The notes beneath the pieces are model-generated. The model had not been told where the DNA came from, did no database searches, and worked only from the letters and a program-made list of their open reading frames with translations. A stretch of 47,890 nucleotides of DNA from Candidatus Melainabacteria bacterium (GTDB lineage Bacteria > Cyanobacteriota > Vampirovibrionia > 2-02-FULL-35-15), in NCBI GenBank assembly GCA_016201905.1, contig JACQBQ010000042.1, positions 1 to 47,890 on the forward strand, given 5' to 3'. Both the position numbers and the translations under genes were made by a program. Shown here piece after piece: positions 24,272-34,463 of this stretch (its first letter is position 1; each line of letters begins with the position of its first letter).

Positions 24272-24958
24272 ATGCCAAATAAAATTTTATTAGTTGACGA
24301 TGAAGTAAACCTTATTGATCCAGTAGCTTATAACTTAAAGCAAAAAGGATATGACACCATAACTACATATGACGGAAAAAGTGCTCTTGAAGCATTTAGA
24401 AAAGATCAACCTGACCTAGTAATTTTGGACTGGACGCTTCCAGATGTACAAGGTGTGGAAATACTTAAACAAATCCGTCAGGAGCAAGATTTTACTCCTG
24501 TAATAATGCTTACTGGAAGAACTGCAAAAGAAGATATTGTAGAAGGACTTACTGCAGGAGCTGATGACTATGTAACTAAGCCATTTACCTGGGAAGAACT
24601 ACTTGCAAGAATTAGCTCAGTTTTAAGAAGAGCTCAGCAAGTAGCTCAAACACCGGGTAAAAGACTTCGCTTTGGCGATATCATAATGGACACAGCCTCG
24701 CACCGAGTATGGTTAGCTGATAAAGAGCTTTCACTTTCACCAAGGGAATATGCTCTCTTAGAGATTTTTATGAACAACCCAAGACGTGTTTACTCAAGGG
24801 ACGATTTAATTGAACGTGTTTGGGGACTTGACTATGATGGAGATACAAAAACAGTTGATGTCCATATTTGCTGGCTAAGACAAAAAATAGAAGAAGATCC
24901 AGCAAGACCAAAGATTTTACAAACAGTTAGAGGGTTTGGATACCGCTTAGGTGGATAG
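24272..24958 (+). CDS. OmpR/PhoB-family response regulator
   Basis: Two-domain response regulator of 228 aa. The receiver has acidic DDE at 9-11, phosphoacceptor Asp about residue 53 in VILDWTLPDVQG, Thr in MLTGRT and Lys in YVTKPFTWEEL. A C-terminal winged helix follows (SPREYALLEIFMNNPRRVYS, TVDVHICWLRQKIE, RGFGYRLGG). GAGGAAAG before the ATG is a good ribosome binding site. Its partner kinase lies directly upstream, and the 110-base gap holds several TTAA-centred repeats that might be an autoregulatory site. pheA follows six bases after the stop. Cyanobacterial RpaB is a possible relative, which I cannot confirm without an alignment. Confidence 0.94.
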   Translation: MPNKILLVDDEVNLIDPVAYNLKQKGYDTITTYDGKSALEAFRKDQPDLVILDWTLPDVQGVEILKQIRQEQDFTPVIMLTGRTAKEDIVEGLTAGADDYVTKPFTWEELLARISSVLRRAQQVAQTPGKRLRFGDIIMDTASHRVWLADKELSLSPREYALLEIFMNNPRRVYSRDDLIERVWGLDYDGDTKTVDVHICWLRQKIEEDPARPKILQTVRGFGYRLGG

Positions 24959-24964
24959 ACTTCA

Positions 24965-25795
24965 ATGATTGGATACCTGGGTCCTGAAGGTTCATTTACG
25001 CATCAGGCACTGATTGCTTTTTTGGCTAAAATAAATAGTAACAGTCAGGTCGTCTCTTTCACTACAATTACACAAATAGTTGACTCGGTAAATTCAGGAA
25101 AGATAAAAAGTGGGATTGCTCCAATTGAGAACTCTATTGAAGGTGGAGTTGGTGAGACTTTAGATGTATTAATTAGGACATCTCAAAAAATAACAATTAA
25201 TCATGAGGTTATTATTCCAATAGAACACTGCTTAATAACAAAGACAAAAAATCTTTCAGAAGTCAAAAAAGTTATAGCTCATACCCAAGCACTTAGTCAG
25301 TGTCAAACTTATATAAAAAGATTTTTACCTGAGGCTGAACTTGAACCGGTTACAAGTAATTCAACAGGGGTAAAAATTGTAAGTGAATCTACAAATGGAG
25401 CTGTTGCAGCAATAGGACCAGAAATGGCATCAAAAATTTATAACGTCCCAATTTATGAAAAGGGCATAAATGATGAGAAAGAAAACTTTACGAGATTTGT
25501 TATAGTTGGAACAGAAACCATGACATCAAGTGGCAAAGACAAGACTACGATTGCATTTGGTGTTCCTTATGATAAGCCAGGTACACTGGTAGGTGTTTTA
25601 AACTCTTTTGCTAAAGAAAAAGTAAATTTATCCAGGATAGAATCACGTCCTTCCAGAAAAGCTCTTGGTGAGTATATTTTTTATGTGGATCTTGAAGCAC
25701 ATAGAGATGATTTGCCATTAAAGAAAGCACTGAGTGAGATAGTCTCAGAATTTAGCTTCTATCGCTGGTTAGGTAGTTATCCGCGTTGGCAATAA
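24965..25795 (+). CDS. pheA: prephenate dehydratase
   Basis: Converts prephenate to phenylpyruvate in phenylalanine synthesis, 276 aa. The N-terminal dehydratase domain (1-180) shows YLGPEGSFTHQAL, APIENSIEGGVGETLD and the catalytic NFTRFVIVG near residue 178. The C-terminal ACT domain (about 190-270) carries the ESRPS element that forms the phenylalanine feedback site. It has no chorismate mutase domain. It is downstream of the response regulator by six bases, apparently in the same transcript. Phenylpyruvate could feed the decarboxylase at 6141, if that enzyme uses it. Confidence 0.96.
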   Translation: MIGYLGPEGSFTHQALIAFLAKINSNSQVVSFTTITQIVDSVNSGKIKSGIAPIENSIEGGVGETLDVLIRTSQKITINHEVIIPIEHCLITKTKNLSEVKKVIAHTQALSQCQTYIKRFLPEAELEPVTSNSTGVKIVSESTNGAVAAIGPEMASKIYNVPIYEKGINDEKENFTRFVIVGTETMTSSGKDKTTIAFGVPYDKPGTLVGVLNSFAKEKVNLSRIESRPSRKALGEYIFYVDLEAHRDDLPLKKALSEIVSEFSFYRWLGSYPRWQ

Positions 25796-25800
25796 AAGTA

Positions 25801-25823
25801 TTTGTTCGGTTTATCCGACAAAT
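25801..25823. terminator. weak hairpin between convergent genes
   Basis: TTTGTTCGG (25801-25809) pairs with CCGACAAA (25815-25822) with one bulged T. It lies in the 37 bases between the pheA stop and the convergent DUF1285 gene. The G+C core is only three pairs and no long T-run follows. Confidence 0.4.
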
Positions 25824-25832
25824 CCAATCAAA

Positions 25833-26219
25833 CTAAGAACCTAAAATCACTTCACCAAGCTTAAATGCAGCATGTCTATTGAATCTAGCCTTAATTCTTC
25901 CGCGTTTTACCAGTGCATATGGAATGTTACCTTGAAAATCCAAAGTATTTGTATCAAGCTTTTCCATTGTCTCATCATTTAAAACAAGTTTTATTTCATT
26001 GCTATCTTTCACTACATCTTTTACAACAAATAATGTATCTTCTGGAACAATGTTTATCTTTTGAGAAGTATTATTGTTCTGCCATTTGAGCTGGTATGTC
26101 TTGTCATCAACTCTTTCAAAGTCAAGCTTTTTAAAAAACTCTATGATTTTGTCATGAGTAAATTTTTCTCCTTGGTAATATAAATTACCTTCAAGATCGA
26201 CTTTTATATGATCATCCAT
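25833..26219 (-). CDS. DUF1285-like protein
   Basis: The 128-aa product has the layout of DUF1285 proteins: an N-terminal strand pair around LEGNLYYQGEKFTHDKIIEF, the middle YQLKWQ...KINIVPEDTLFVVKD, and a C-terminal PYALVKRGRIKARFNRHAAF followed by KLGEVI. The function of this family is unknown to me; it is small and cytoplasmic. No ribosome binding site is clear before the ATG at 26219. It stands alone between pheA and mqnE. Confidence 0.6.
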   Translation of the reverse strand: MDDHIKVDLEGNLYYQGEKFTHDKIIEFFKKLDFERVDDKTYQLKWQNNNTSQKINIVPEDTLFVVKDVVKDSNEIKLVLNDETMEKLDTNTLDFQGNIPYALVKRGRIKARFNRHAAFKLGEVILGS

Positions 26220-26288
26220 AGTTTATAAATATAATTATAACTCTTAATTGTCCTTGTTTTATCTACAGCTCGCAATGACATGTTTCGT

Positions 26289-27377
26289 TTAATGTTTTGC
26301 TACTGCCAATACGTTATAAACAGTGTCTCTCTCTACAGGCGTATAACCAGCATCTTCAATCAAAGTTTGTATGAAGTCTTTTCCAAGTCCCCTTTTTTCT
26401 GCACCAGCTGCATGCGTGATATTTTCTTCCTGAACTGTACCATCCAAATCGTCTGCACCAAAATTTAAACTGACTTGTGCAAGCCCAACTCCAAGCTGAA
26501 TCCAATAAGCTTTTATGTGATCAAAGTTATCAAGCATGATTCTAGATATTGCAATGTTTTTCAGCTGGTCAAAAGCAGTGAGTGGTTCTACTTTTCCTGC
26601 AATTTCTGTATCTTCATAATGACAGCTAAGCGGAATAAAAGTTTGAAAGCCATTTGTTTTATCCTGTTGTTCTCTAAGCTGTACCATATGATCAACTCTG
26701 TCCTCAACATTTTCACCAATACCGCATAACATGGTGGCATTGGTTTTTAAACCTACTTTATGTGCTATTCCATGGATTTCAAGCCACTTGCTTGCCGGTA
26801 TTTTATCAGGGCAGGTTTCATTGCGAACCGATTTTGAAAATATTTCAGCACCGCCGCCTGGCATACTGTCTAAGCCAGCATCAATTAACTGTTTTAAGGT
26901 TTCTTCGTGGCTTATTTTTTTTAGTTTGCTGAAAAAATCTATTTCAACTGCTGTAAATCCTTTTATGTGTAGAGCAGGAAATTTGTTTTTAATTGCTTTT
27001 AAAAGCTCTGTATAGTATGGCAAAGCAGCTTTTGGATTTAGTCCACCTACAATGTGAACTTCATTAGCGCCACCTTCAGCGCCTTTTCTTACCTTTTCTA
27101 AAGCTTCATCTATAGTATAAGTCCATGCACCTTTTTCATTTGGAAGTTTTGCAAAAGCACAAAACTCACATCTGGCTATACAGACATTTGTTGGATTTAA
27201 ATGCATATTCCTGTTCCAGTAAATCCATTTTTCTTGACCTTGCTTTGTTTTTAAATCTCTTGCCAATCTTCCAAGAGATCCAATTGCTAAAAGGTCATTT
27301 GATTTATAGAGAGTGACGCCTTCTTCAAAAGCAATTCTTTCTTTATTTAGAATTTTTTGTTTGACTTGAGAGAACAT
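26289..27377 (-). CDS. mqnE: aminodeoxyfutalosine synthase
   Basis: Radical SAM enzyme that joins 3-[(1-carboxyvinyl)oxy]benzoate and SAM to aminodeoxyfutalosine, the first radical step of the futalosine route to menaquinone. The 362-aa protein has the cluster motif C-x3-C-x2-C in NPTNVCIARCEFCAFAKL (about residues 62-80), then VHIVGGLNPKAALPYYTELL, DSMPGGGAEIF and TNATMLCGIGE. The HLNPTNVC form and SMPGGGAEIF favour MqnE over the related MqnC. It shows that this organism makes menaquinone, linking to the UbiB and FixC/FixX genes. No other mqn genes are in the window. The divergent neighbour starts 91 bases away. Confidence 0.9.
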   Translation of the reverse strand: MFSQVKQKILNKERIAFEEGVTLYKSNDLLAIGSLGRLARDLKTKQGQEKWIYWNRNMHLNPTNVCIARCEFCAFAKLPNEKGAWTYTIDEALEKVRKGAEGGANEVHIVGGLNPKAALPYYTELLKAIKNKFPALHIKGFTAVEIDFFSKLKKISHEETLKQLIDAGLDSMPGGGAEIFSKSVRNETCPDKIPASKWLEIHGIAHKVGLKTNATMLCGIGENVEDRVDHMVQLREQQDKTNGFQTFIPLSCHYEDTEIAGKVEPLTAFDQLKNIAISRIMLDNFDHIKAYWIQLGVGLAQVSLNFGADDLDGTVQEENITHAAGAEKRGLGKDFIQTLIEDAGYTPVERDTVYNVLAVAKH

Positions 27378-27468
27378 ACTGTATATTTACAAAAACAATA
27401 TCATAAATCTCTTTTGATTTTACTGAATGTACAGTACAATCAGTATTATTAATGCTTAAGGAGGATTG

Positions 27469-27912
27469 ATGGTCAGAGCTATAGATACAGTAACACAGAT
27501 ACTTCAACAACACGTTCCAATATCAATTCAATTTCATCGACTAAAATTAGAACAAGAAAAAAAAGAATGGGAAGATTGCAGCAGATTAGTTGGTGAAGTA
27601 AAAAAAGATTTTATAAATATTGTAGAAAGAGAATTAAGAAAAAGACTGAATGAAAATCCAATCCTCACTAAGAGTATGTACTTGGATATTATGCCTATTC
27701 CTAGTGCCGTAATAGAAGAACATATTAGAACCAGTGGACAGATTAGTATTTCTTCTTCTAAAGTTCCAGTGTTACAAGAGTTAGTTGATTTTGTTAAGAA
27801 AGAAGGGTTAAATCCATTTATTAGCCATGAGGATTCAGAAACCCCAGGGAAAAAGTATGATGCGGTTTTTCAAGTCATTATTCCAGATGAGATTATACAA
27901 AAAACATTTTGA
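27469..27912 (+). CDS. hypothetical protein (147 aa)
   Basis: No family recognised. The ATG at 27469 is preceded by AAGGAGG five bases upstream, an excellent site that decides the start over the TTG just before it. The N-terminal half is helical and charged (FHRLKLEQEKKEWEDCSRLV, VKKDFINIVERELRKRLNEN). The C-terminal half looks like mixed alpha/beta (SSSKVPVLQELVDFVKKEGL). No signal peptide or membrane segment. A promoter region with TACTG/CAGTA repeats lies upstream, and it converges on the M23 peptidase gene 19 bases away. Confidence 0.75.
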   Translation: MVRAIDTVTQILQQHVPISIQFHRLKLEQEKKEWEDCSRLVGEVKKDFINIVERELRKRLNENPILTKSMYLDIMPIPSAVIEEHIRTSGQISISSSKVPVLQELVDFVKKEGLNPFISHEDSETPGKKYDAVFQVIIPDEIIQKTF

Positions 27913-27931
27913 AGTCAATAAAGATCAGATT

Positions 27932-29317
27932 TTACTTACATATTGGCAAAGCAGTATAAGATTCATGTTCTACTAAAGCACCATCGATGCTGTTAAATCG
28001 AATTGGAATTTTTTCTTCTCCGCTAAATCCTTTTGGAAGAACAACTTGAACGTGTAAGTGTGGACCCTGGGTATAACCTGTGTTCCCAGAGTAACCAATA
28101 ACATCTCCTACTTTTACTTTGTCTCCAAGATTTACTAATGCGCCGTTTTGTTTCAGGTGAACATATCTGCCTATAGAGCCATCTACATGTAAAACCCATA
28201 TAAAGTTTGCCTTGTCAAGAAAAGATTTGTCTGGTCCACCTTCATTTGAGCCTTCTTTTATAAAGACTACGGTTCCATTTCTCATTGCTGTTACTTCAGT
28301 ACCTTCTGGCATACCAAAATCAATTGAATATAAAAAATCACCGAAGTGTGAAAATGTCCCCATCTCACCCTGTGTTACTGCATATGATTCACCGGCTTTA
28401 AAAGGCAAGAAATATTTCCCGTCACCGGTATAAACATTTGTTGAAAACCCTATTTCATCTTTAAAACTATAGTTGTAACTCCATGACATTGAACTATCTA
28501 CAACACAAACTTTAAATCCATACTTCTGACTTTTTGGAGATAAGGAAATCACGGAATGAATATCAGAAGATACATTTGTTGATTCATCGAGTGAAACCAT
28601 TACCTCGCTTGGAACAGAAGAAGTGTTTTTTGCAATGTAAATATCTCCCATATTAAGAGAATATTTATAGAATTCAATGTTACCCAAGTCAAGCTTGGTG
28701 TCTACCATTGCAGAAGAAGAAAGAGTCAGCTTGTTGCTATTTAATATATTTTCAAAATTTAGTACTTCATTTTGATCGCAACCAATTATTACATCATCAT
28801 TCTGTGTGGTTGAATCAGTGTTTTGTTCAGGTTCATTGTTAACCAAGCAACTTGTAGAATCAGAACTTGTAGAGCCGGAGCTTGTGAAATCAGAGTTTAA
28901 ACATATATCTGGGACCTCATCGCTATTTGATGCAGGGCTTAATAAATCACTAACATTGCTAATTTTTAATACAATGTCATCTGCTGTACTTATTGGGACA
29001 CATTGTGATTTTTTATTTTTAGATTTTTTACACTTTCTTTTTTTAATTTTTGAACTTAAATCATTTAACTGTAAAATAACATCTCCTATTTCACTGCTAC
29101 AGTCACTCTCTAAGTCCGATATTGCTTTATTTACAGTATCAATAATAGAGTTAACTTTACCTGTGAAAGTAGATAAGAATTTATTATTAGAATGCTGAAG
29201 AATGTTTTTAATGTCATCTAAACTGCTTAAGACATCATCTTCTAAACCTGTAGAAAATGCTGGTAAGCCAAGCTGCAAGAAAATAATAAATACTAAAAAT
29301 AAACTTTTAAGTTTCAT
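27932..29317 (-). CDS. exported M23-family metallopeptidase domain protein
   Basis: Exported protein of about 461 aa. MKLKSLFLVFIIFLQLGLPA is a clear signal peptide; a longer frame would start 60 bases upstream but would run through a 12-bp hairpin and has no better ribosome binding site. Residues about 25-150 are helical with a low-complexity region rich in Ser, Thr, Asp and Lys. The C-terminal 160 residues are a LytM/M23 domain: SHFGDFLYSIDFGMPEGTEV, GTVVFIKEG, GRYVHLKQNG, VGDVIGYSGNTGY and the final HLHVQ, so the zinc ligands are present. It should cut or bind peptidoglycan cross-links. A tiny membrane protein gene lies just upstream in the same direction. Confidence 0.9.
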   Translation of the reverse strand: MKLKSLFLVFIIFLQLGLPAFSTGLEDDVLSSLDDIKNILQHSNNKFLSTFTGKVNSIIDTVNKAISDLESDCSSEIGDVILQLNDLSSKIKKRKCKKSKNKKSQCVPISTADDIVLKISNVSDLLSPASNSDEVPDICLNSDFTSSGSTSSDSTSCLVNNEPEQNTDSTTQNDDVIIGCDQNEVLNFENILNSNKLTLSSSAMVDTKLDLGNIEFYKYSLNMGDIYIAKNTSSVPSEVMVSLDESTNVSSDIHSVISLSPKSQKYGFKVCVVDSSMSWSYNYSFKDEIGFSTNVYTGDGKYFLPFKAGESYAVTQGEMGTFSHFGDFLYSIDFGMPEGTEVTAMRNGTVVFIKEGSNEGGPDKSFLDKANFIWVLHVDGSIGRYVHLKQNGALVNLGDKVKVGDVIGYSGNTGYTQGPHLHVQVVLPKGFSGEEKIPIRFNSIDGALVEHESYTALPICK

Positions 29318-29334
29318 CTGATGAATCAAAATTA

Positions 29335-29374
29335 AGCTCATGTACCTACAAAGAAATTTATGGGTACATGAGCT
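29335..29374 (-). terminator. 12-bp hairpin between the tiny membrane protein and the M23 gene
   Basis: AGCTCATGTACC (29335-29346) is exactly inverted at 29363-29374 with a 16-base loop. On the transcript strand it follows the 32-aa gene and is followed by TTAATTTTG, so it may partly terminate or set the 5' end of the M23 message. Confidence 0.5.
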
Positions 29375-29396
29375 CATATGCTTGTAGGTTCAAAAA

Positions 29397-29495
29397 TTAT
29401 TTCTTATCGATCTTTTTTCCAAGCCAATAAAATCCAGCAACCATTACAACAAGTAATGTAATGTCTGAGTTTAATAAATTTCCTAAGTCTCCCAT
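29397..29495 (-). CDS. tiny single-span membrane protein (32 aa)
   Basis: ATG at 29495 to TAA at 29397. The frame MGDLGNLLNSDITLLVVMVA continues with GFYWLGKKIDKK: one membrane helix and a Lys-rich C-terminal end, topologically sensible. The ribosome binding site is excellent (AGGAGGAC, ten bases before the ATG). It lies upstream of the M23 peptidase and downstream of a Pro/Asn-rich membrane protein, so an envelope role is likely. No family recognised; small size makes it easy to miss in annotation. Confidence 0.6.
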   Translation of the reverse strand: MGDLGNLLNSDITLLVVMVAGFYWLGKKIDKK

Positions 29496-29530
29496 ATTAA
29501 AGTCCTCCTTTTGCTTTCAAAGTAGACTTA

Positions 29531-29557
29531 TTAAATAAGAGAAGGTTTCTTATTTAA
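29531..29557. repeat. 9-bp hairpin in the leader of the tiny membrane protein
   Basis: TTAAATAAG (29531-29539) is inverted at 29549-29557 with a 9-base loop, 36 bases before the start of the 32-aa gene on its transcript strand. All pairs but one are A-T, so the stem is weak. Confidence 0.35.
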
Positions 29558-29574
29558 AACATATATTTATAAAC

Positions 29575-29609
29575 AAAACTCCCCCACGATAAAAACTTGA
29601 GGGAGTTTT
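29575..29609 (-). terminator. terminator after the Pro/Asn-rich membrane protein gene
   Basis: AAAACTCCC and GGGAGTTTT arms (29575-29583 and 29601-29609) on the minus strand, followed by G then TTTATAAATA. It lies about 25 bases past the stop codon at 29634. The opposite strand ends in TTTTAC, so it may act both ways. Confidence 0.75.
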
Positions 29610-29633
29610 ACTATTTATTTTTGTTTTTTAATC

Positions 29634-30149
29634 CTATGCTGATGCTCTTATTGGATTTTGAAGAGCGGGCAGAGGGGAGGTATCAAGTGAAGGATGAGGT
29701 ATTAACTCAGGCTGACTAGCAGGAGGTGGTGCTGAGGTTCTTCGTGCTTGAGGAGATTGTGTGCGAGGAGAAGGAACTCCAGCAACTTGTTGTGTAGGCT
29801 GGTTATTTTGCTGTTGTGTAGATGGGTTGGTATCATCATTATTATTATGACGGGAATTCATTCCTGCAAAAAATAAGCTACCAAGTAAAGCTCCTAATAT
29901 ACCAACTAGAAGTATTGCTATCAATGAAAAACCAAACATAGACATAATTGCCATGCCAGCTCCTGCAAAAATTCCGCCACGTAGTATAGATGGTGTTCTT
30001 GATGGAGCATTATTAGATGTAGGTGCAGGTGGTCCAACAAATAAATCTTCATCATTATTAGTTGTGTTATTGGCTGGGTTTGCTGGTCCTGTTGTTGGTA
30101 ATGGTGTAATCGTAGGCTTTGTTTGTGATCTAATTCCTGTTACTGACAT
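29634..30149 (-). CDS. membrane protein with Pro/Asn/Gln-rich flanks
   Basis: No family recognised, 171 aa. An N-terminal low-complexity part rich in Thr, Pro and Asn (1-58) leads to a long hydrophobic stretch (about 59-95: GGIFAGAGMAIMSMFGFSLI then AILLVGILGALLGSLFFAGM) that can cross the membrane once or twice. A C-terminal disordered tail of Asn, Gln, Pro and Ser follows. An in-frame stop sits just before the ATG, so the start is fixed, but no ribosome binding site is seen close to it; a GGAGG lies about 46 bases upstream. There is no signal peptide of the cleaved type. Confidence 0.65.
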   Translation of the reverse strand: MSVTGIRSQTKPTITPLPTTGPANPANNTTNNDEDLFVGPPAPTSNNAPSRTPSILRGGIFAGAGMAIMSMFGFSLIAILLVGILGALLGSLFFAGMNSRHNNNDDTNPSTQQQNNQPTQQVAGVPSPRTQSPQARRTSAPPPASQPELIPHPSLDTSPLPALQNPIRASA

Positions 30150-30373
30150 ATTAAATTATTTGATTTTACCGACACCTGTCGTTTTATCAAATCCTCCGCC
30201 GGGTTTTAACTATTAACAAACTATATAAAGGGACTAGTTAAGAAAATTTGATAACCTAATTTGCTTAAAATTGCTTAAAAAGATCAACAGAAACATTAAA
30301 TAAATTTAATTTTTAGAAAAATAGCTTTAGTGTATACTGTTCTATTAATCAATATAAAGAGCAGGAGATTTAT

Positions 30374-30538
30374 ATGAAAATAGTAGATTTTCAATTTGCG
30401 TTCCCAGTCAATAACTTAAGAGTGGCTTCACAAAGTGATCAACCAACCCCAGAGGAGTTAAATGAAGATAATGAGAACATGACTTTGGCAGGAGAAAGTG
30501 CTGGGCTTGAGTATATTTTTCAAAAAACCAAGGACTAA
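30374..30538 (+). CDS. small acidic hypothetical protein (54 aa)
   Basis: ATG at 30374, TAA at 30536-30538. An AGGAG ribosome binding site ends seven bases before the ATG, and a TATACT -10-like box lies about 35 bases upstream. The product begins MKIVDFQFAFPVNNLRVASQ and is acidic in the middle (TPEELNEDNENMT). The length and hydrophobic-then-acidic pattern resemble a small peptide precursor, but no leader-peptide family is recognised. It converges on the next gene with nine bases between stops. Confidence 0.5.
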   Translation: MKIVDFQFAFPVNNLRVASQSDQPTPEELNEDNENMTLAGESAGLEYIFQKTKD

Positions 30539-30547
30539 TCTTTAGTT

Positions 30548-30907
30548 TTAATTTTCTCCCAAAACTTCAACTTTAGAAATTATTAACTTATTTCCCTCAC
30601 CATTTTTTATTTGAAATCCAAATAGTCGGCTTTTATTTGTAGGATCAATCGTTAATCTAATGTATGGAGGAATTTCATTGCTGTCTAATTCTTGTCCGTC
30701 CATTTTAAATAGTGTCATGCAAGCAGCTTGCTCAATAGCGTCTTCAAAGTTTTTTACTTCTCCTTCGGAGCTTAAATTTCCAGCTGCTTCTTTAAGCTTC
30801 TGTTTTGATTTTGAATTAAGTTCAAAGTCAATGTGGTATTGCCCTTTGGGTGGAGCAACACGATAGATCCATTGATGACTCAGATTTAAATTGGTTACTG
30901 CAAACAT
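30548..30907 (-). CDS. hypothetical protein (119 aa)
   Basis: No family recognised. The sequence alternates hydrophobic and charged residues like a beta-rich fold (QYHIDFELNSKSKQKLKEAA, PPYIRLTIDPTNKSRLFGFQ, NKLIISKVEVLG), with one helical stretch containing EDAIEQAACMTLFKM. No signal peptide. It starts 19 bases from the outer inverted repeat that borders the 23S rRNA locus, and it is read in the same direction as the rRNA, so it could be transcribed as its downstream gene. No convincing ribosome binding site is visible before the ATG. Confidence 0.65.
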   Translation of the reverse strand: MFAVTNLNLSHQWIYRVAPPKGQYHIDFELNSKSKQKLKEAAGNLSSEGEVKNFEDAIEQAACMTLFKMDGQELDSNEIPPYIRLTIDPTNKSRLFGFQIKNGEGNKLIISKVEVLGEN

Positions 30908-30925
30908 TAGATTTATTTACAAATG

Positions 30926-30941
30926 CTGAAAACTGCATACA
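30926..30941. repeat. left arm of outer 16-bp inverted repeat around the 23S gene
   Basis: CTGAAAACTGCATACA here is matched exactly by TGTATGCAGTTTTCAG at 34213-34228, on the other side of the 23S gene. In a minus-strand transcript the two can pair and close the whole precursor, including its leader hairpins. Confidence 0.8.
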
Positions 30942-30945
30942 AAAT

Positions 30946-30967
30946 TGATCCCTTTGTGGTCTAGAGG

Positions 30968-30972
<5 letters not shown>
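30946..30972. repeat. left arm of the 27-bp 23S processing stem
   Basis: This 27-base segment is inverted at 33949-33975 with 25 matches; the two differences give one G-U pair and one A-C mismatch in the RNA. It directly borders the mature 23S end and fits an RNase III-type processing stem. Confidence 0.88.
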
Positions 30973-33928
<2,956 letters not shown>

Positions 33929-33948
33929 CATTTGATTTTCATCAAATC

Positions 33949-33975
33949 TTTTTCCTCTAGACTACAAAAGGATCA
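33949..33975. repeat. right arm of the 27-bp 23S processing stem
   Basis: Partner of 30946-30972. Between this arm and the mature 5' end is a small hairpin (TTTGAT/ATCAAA, about 33931-33946). Confidence 0.88.
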
Positions 33976-34007
33976 CTTTCGTTTTCCTTATGCTTTACAT
34001 TAGCTAT

Positions 34008-34035
34008 TACAAAATAGGGATGTCCCCATTTTGTA
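34008..34035 (-). other. leader hairpin of the 23S precursor
   Basis: TACAAAAT-A-GGG pairs with CCC-C-ATTTTGTA around an ATGT loop (one A-C mismatch as read on the plus strand). It lies about 80 bases upstream of the mature 23S 5' end within the inferred precursor. Confidence 0.6.
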
Positions 34036-34085
34036 TTTGCTTATGTATTTATTCTCTCTATTTATCTGTTTTATCGTTTTTGGTT

Positions 34086-34192
34086 TATCAATAATTTCTG
34101 TAAGTGTTTTTGAAAACACTTATGATTCTCTGACAAATCTTTTCTATCAATAACATCAATAAATGTCTTCGAAGACATTTATGATTCTCTGA
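34086..34192 (-). repeat. duplicated 59-base hairpin module in the 23S leader
   Basis: Two copies of a unit spaced 59 bases apart (34086-34133 and 34145-34192). Each has TATCAATAA, then a 20-base palindrome (AAGTGTTTTTGAAAACACTT at 34102-34121; AAATGTCTTCGAAGACATTT at 34161-34180), then ATGATTCTCTGA. The stems differ at two pairs, each by a compensatory double change (G-C to A-T, T-A to C-G), and at the loop-closing pair (T-G to C-G). This argues for selection on the RNA structure. The role may be antitermination, leader processing or protein binding. Confidence 0.75.
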
Positions 34193-34212
34193 TTTAAATT
34201 TTTAATATTTTC

Positions 34213-34228
34213 TGTATGCAGTTTTCAG
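34213..34228. repeat. right arm of outer 16-bp inverted repeat around the 23S gene
   Basis: Exact inverse of 30926-30941. It marks the minimum upstream extent of the precursor if pairing is real, so transcription should begin beyond 34228. No convincing promoter was identified in the next 60 bases on the minus strand. Confidence 0.75.
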
Positions 34229-34267
34229 AATTCAAGTTGACCTAAATTAGGCCATAAAAACACCAAA

Positions 34268-34306
34268 AGAAAAAGCAAAAAACTTTTTTACTCTTTTGTT
34301 TTTCTT
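34268..34306 (-). terminator. A/T-rich terminator-like hairpin upstream of the 23S unit
   Basis: AGAAAAA-G-CAAAA and TTTTG-TTTTTCT can pair, and the minus strand continues into TTTGGTGTTTTT. It would end transcription from the glycosyltransferase/small-ORF unit before the rRNA promoter. Few G-C pairs, so only moderate support. Confidence 0.4.
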
Positions 34307-34463
34307 CATCTTAATTAGCCCCTGCCTAATAAATTAAACAAGGAAATTAAATGGCGGATAATCATGGTATCAATCACTAGTCAGGTGGTCAAGGAATAAT
34401 ATTGAGAAAGTAAAAACCTTGTAAATTCATACCTGCAGACAAGTTAAATTTTGGTATAGACAT

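Noticed and set aside
26266-26280. CAGCTCGCAATGACA, resembling a fragment of the widespread TGTCATTGCGAG genomic repeat
   Set aside because: Only one short copy is seen and it lacks the rest of the repeat; chance or an old remnant cannot be told apart.
34086-34192. Possible CRISPR or satellite repeat
   Set aside because: Only two units, imperfect, each a palindrome, located in the rRNA leader; there are no further repeats, spacers or cas genes.
33929-34330. tRNA or 16S remnant upstream of 23S
   Set aside because: The sequence is A+T-rich with hairpins, but no cloverleaf and no 16S 3'-end sequence (such as the anti-Shine-Dalgarno region) was found.
34345-34380. Short plus-strand frame starting ATGGCGGATAATCATGG after AAGGAAAT
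   Set aside because: It stops after nine codons; without conservation data it cannot be called a leader peptide.
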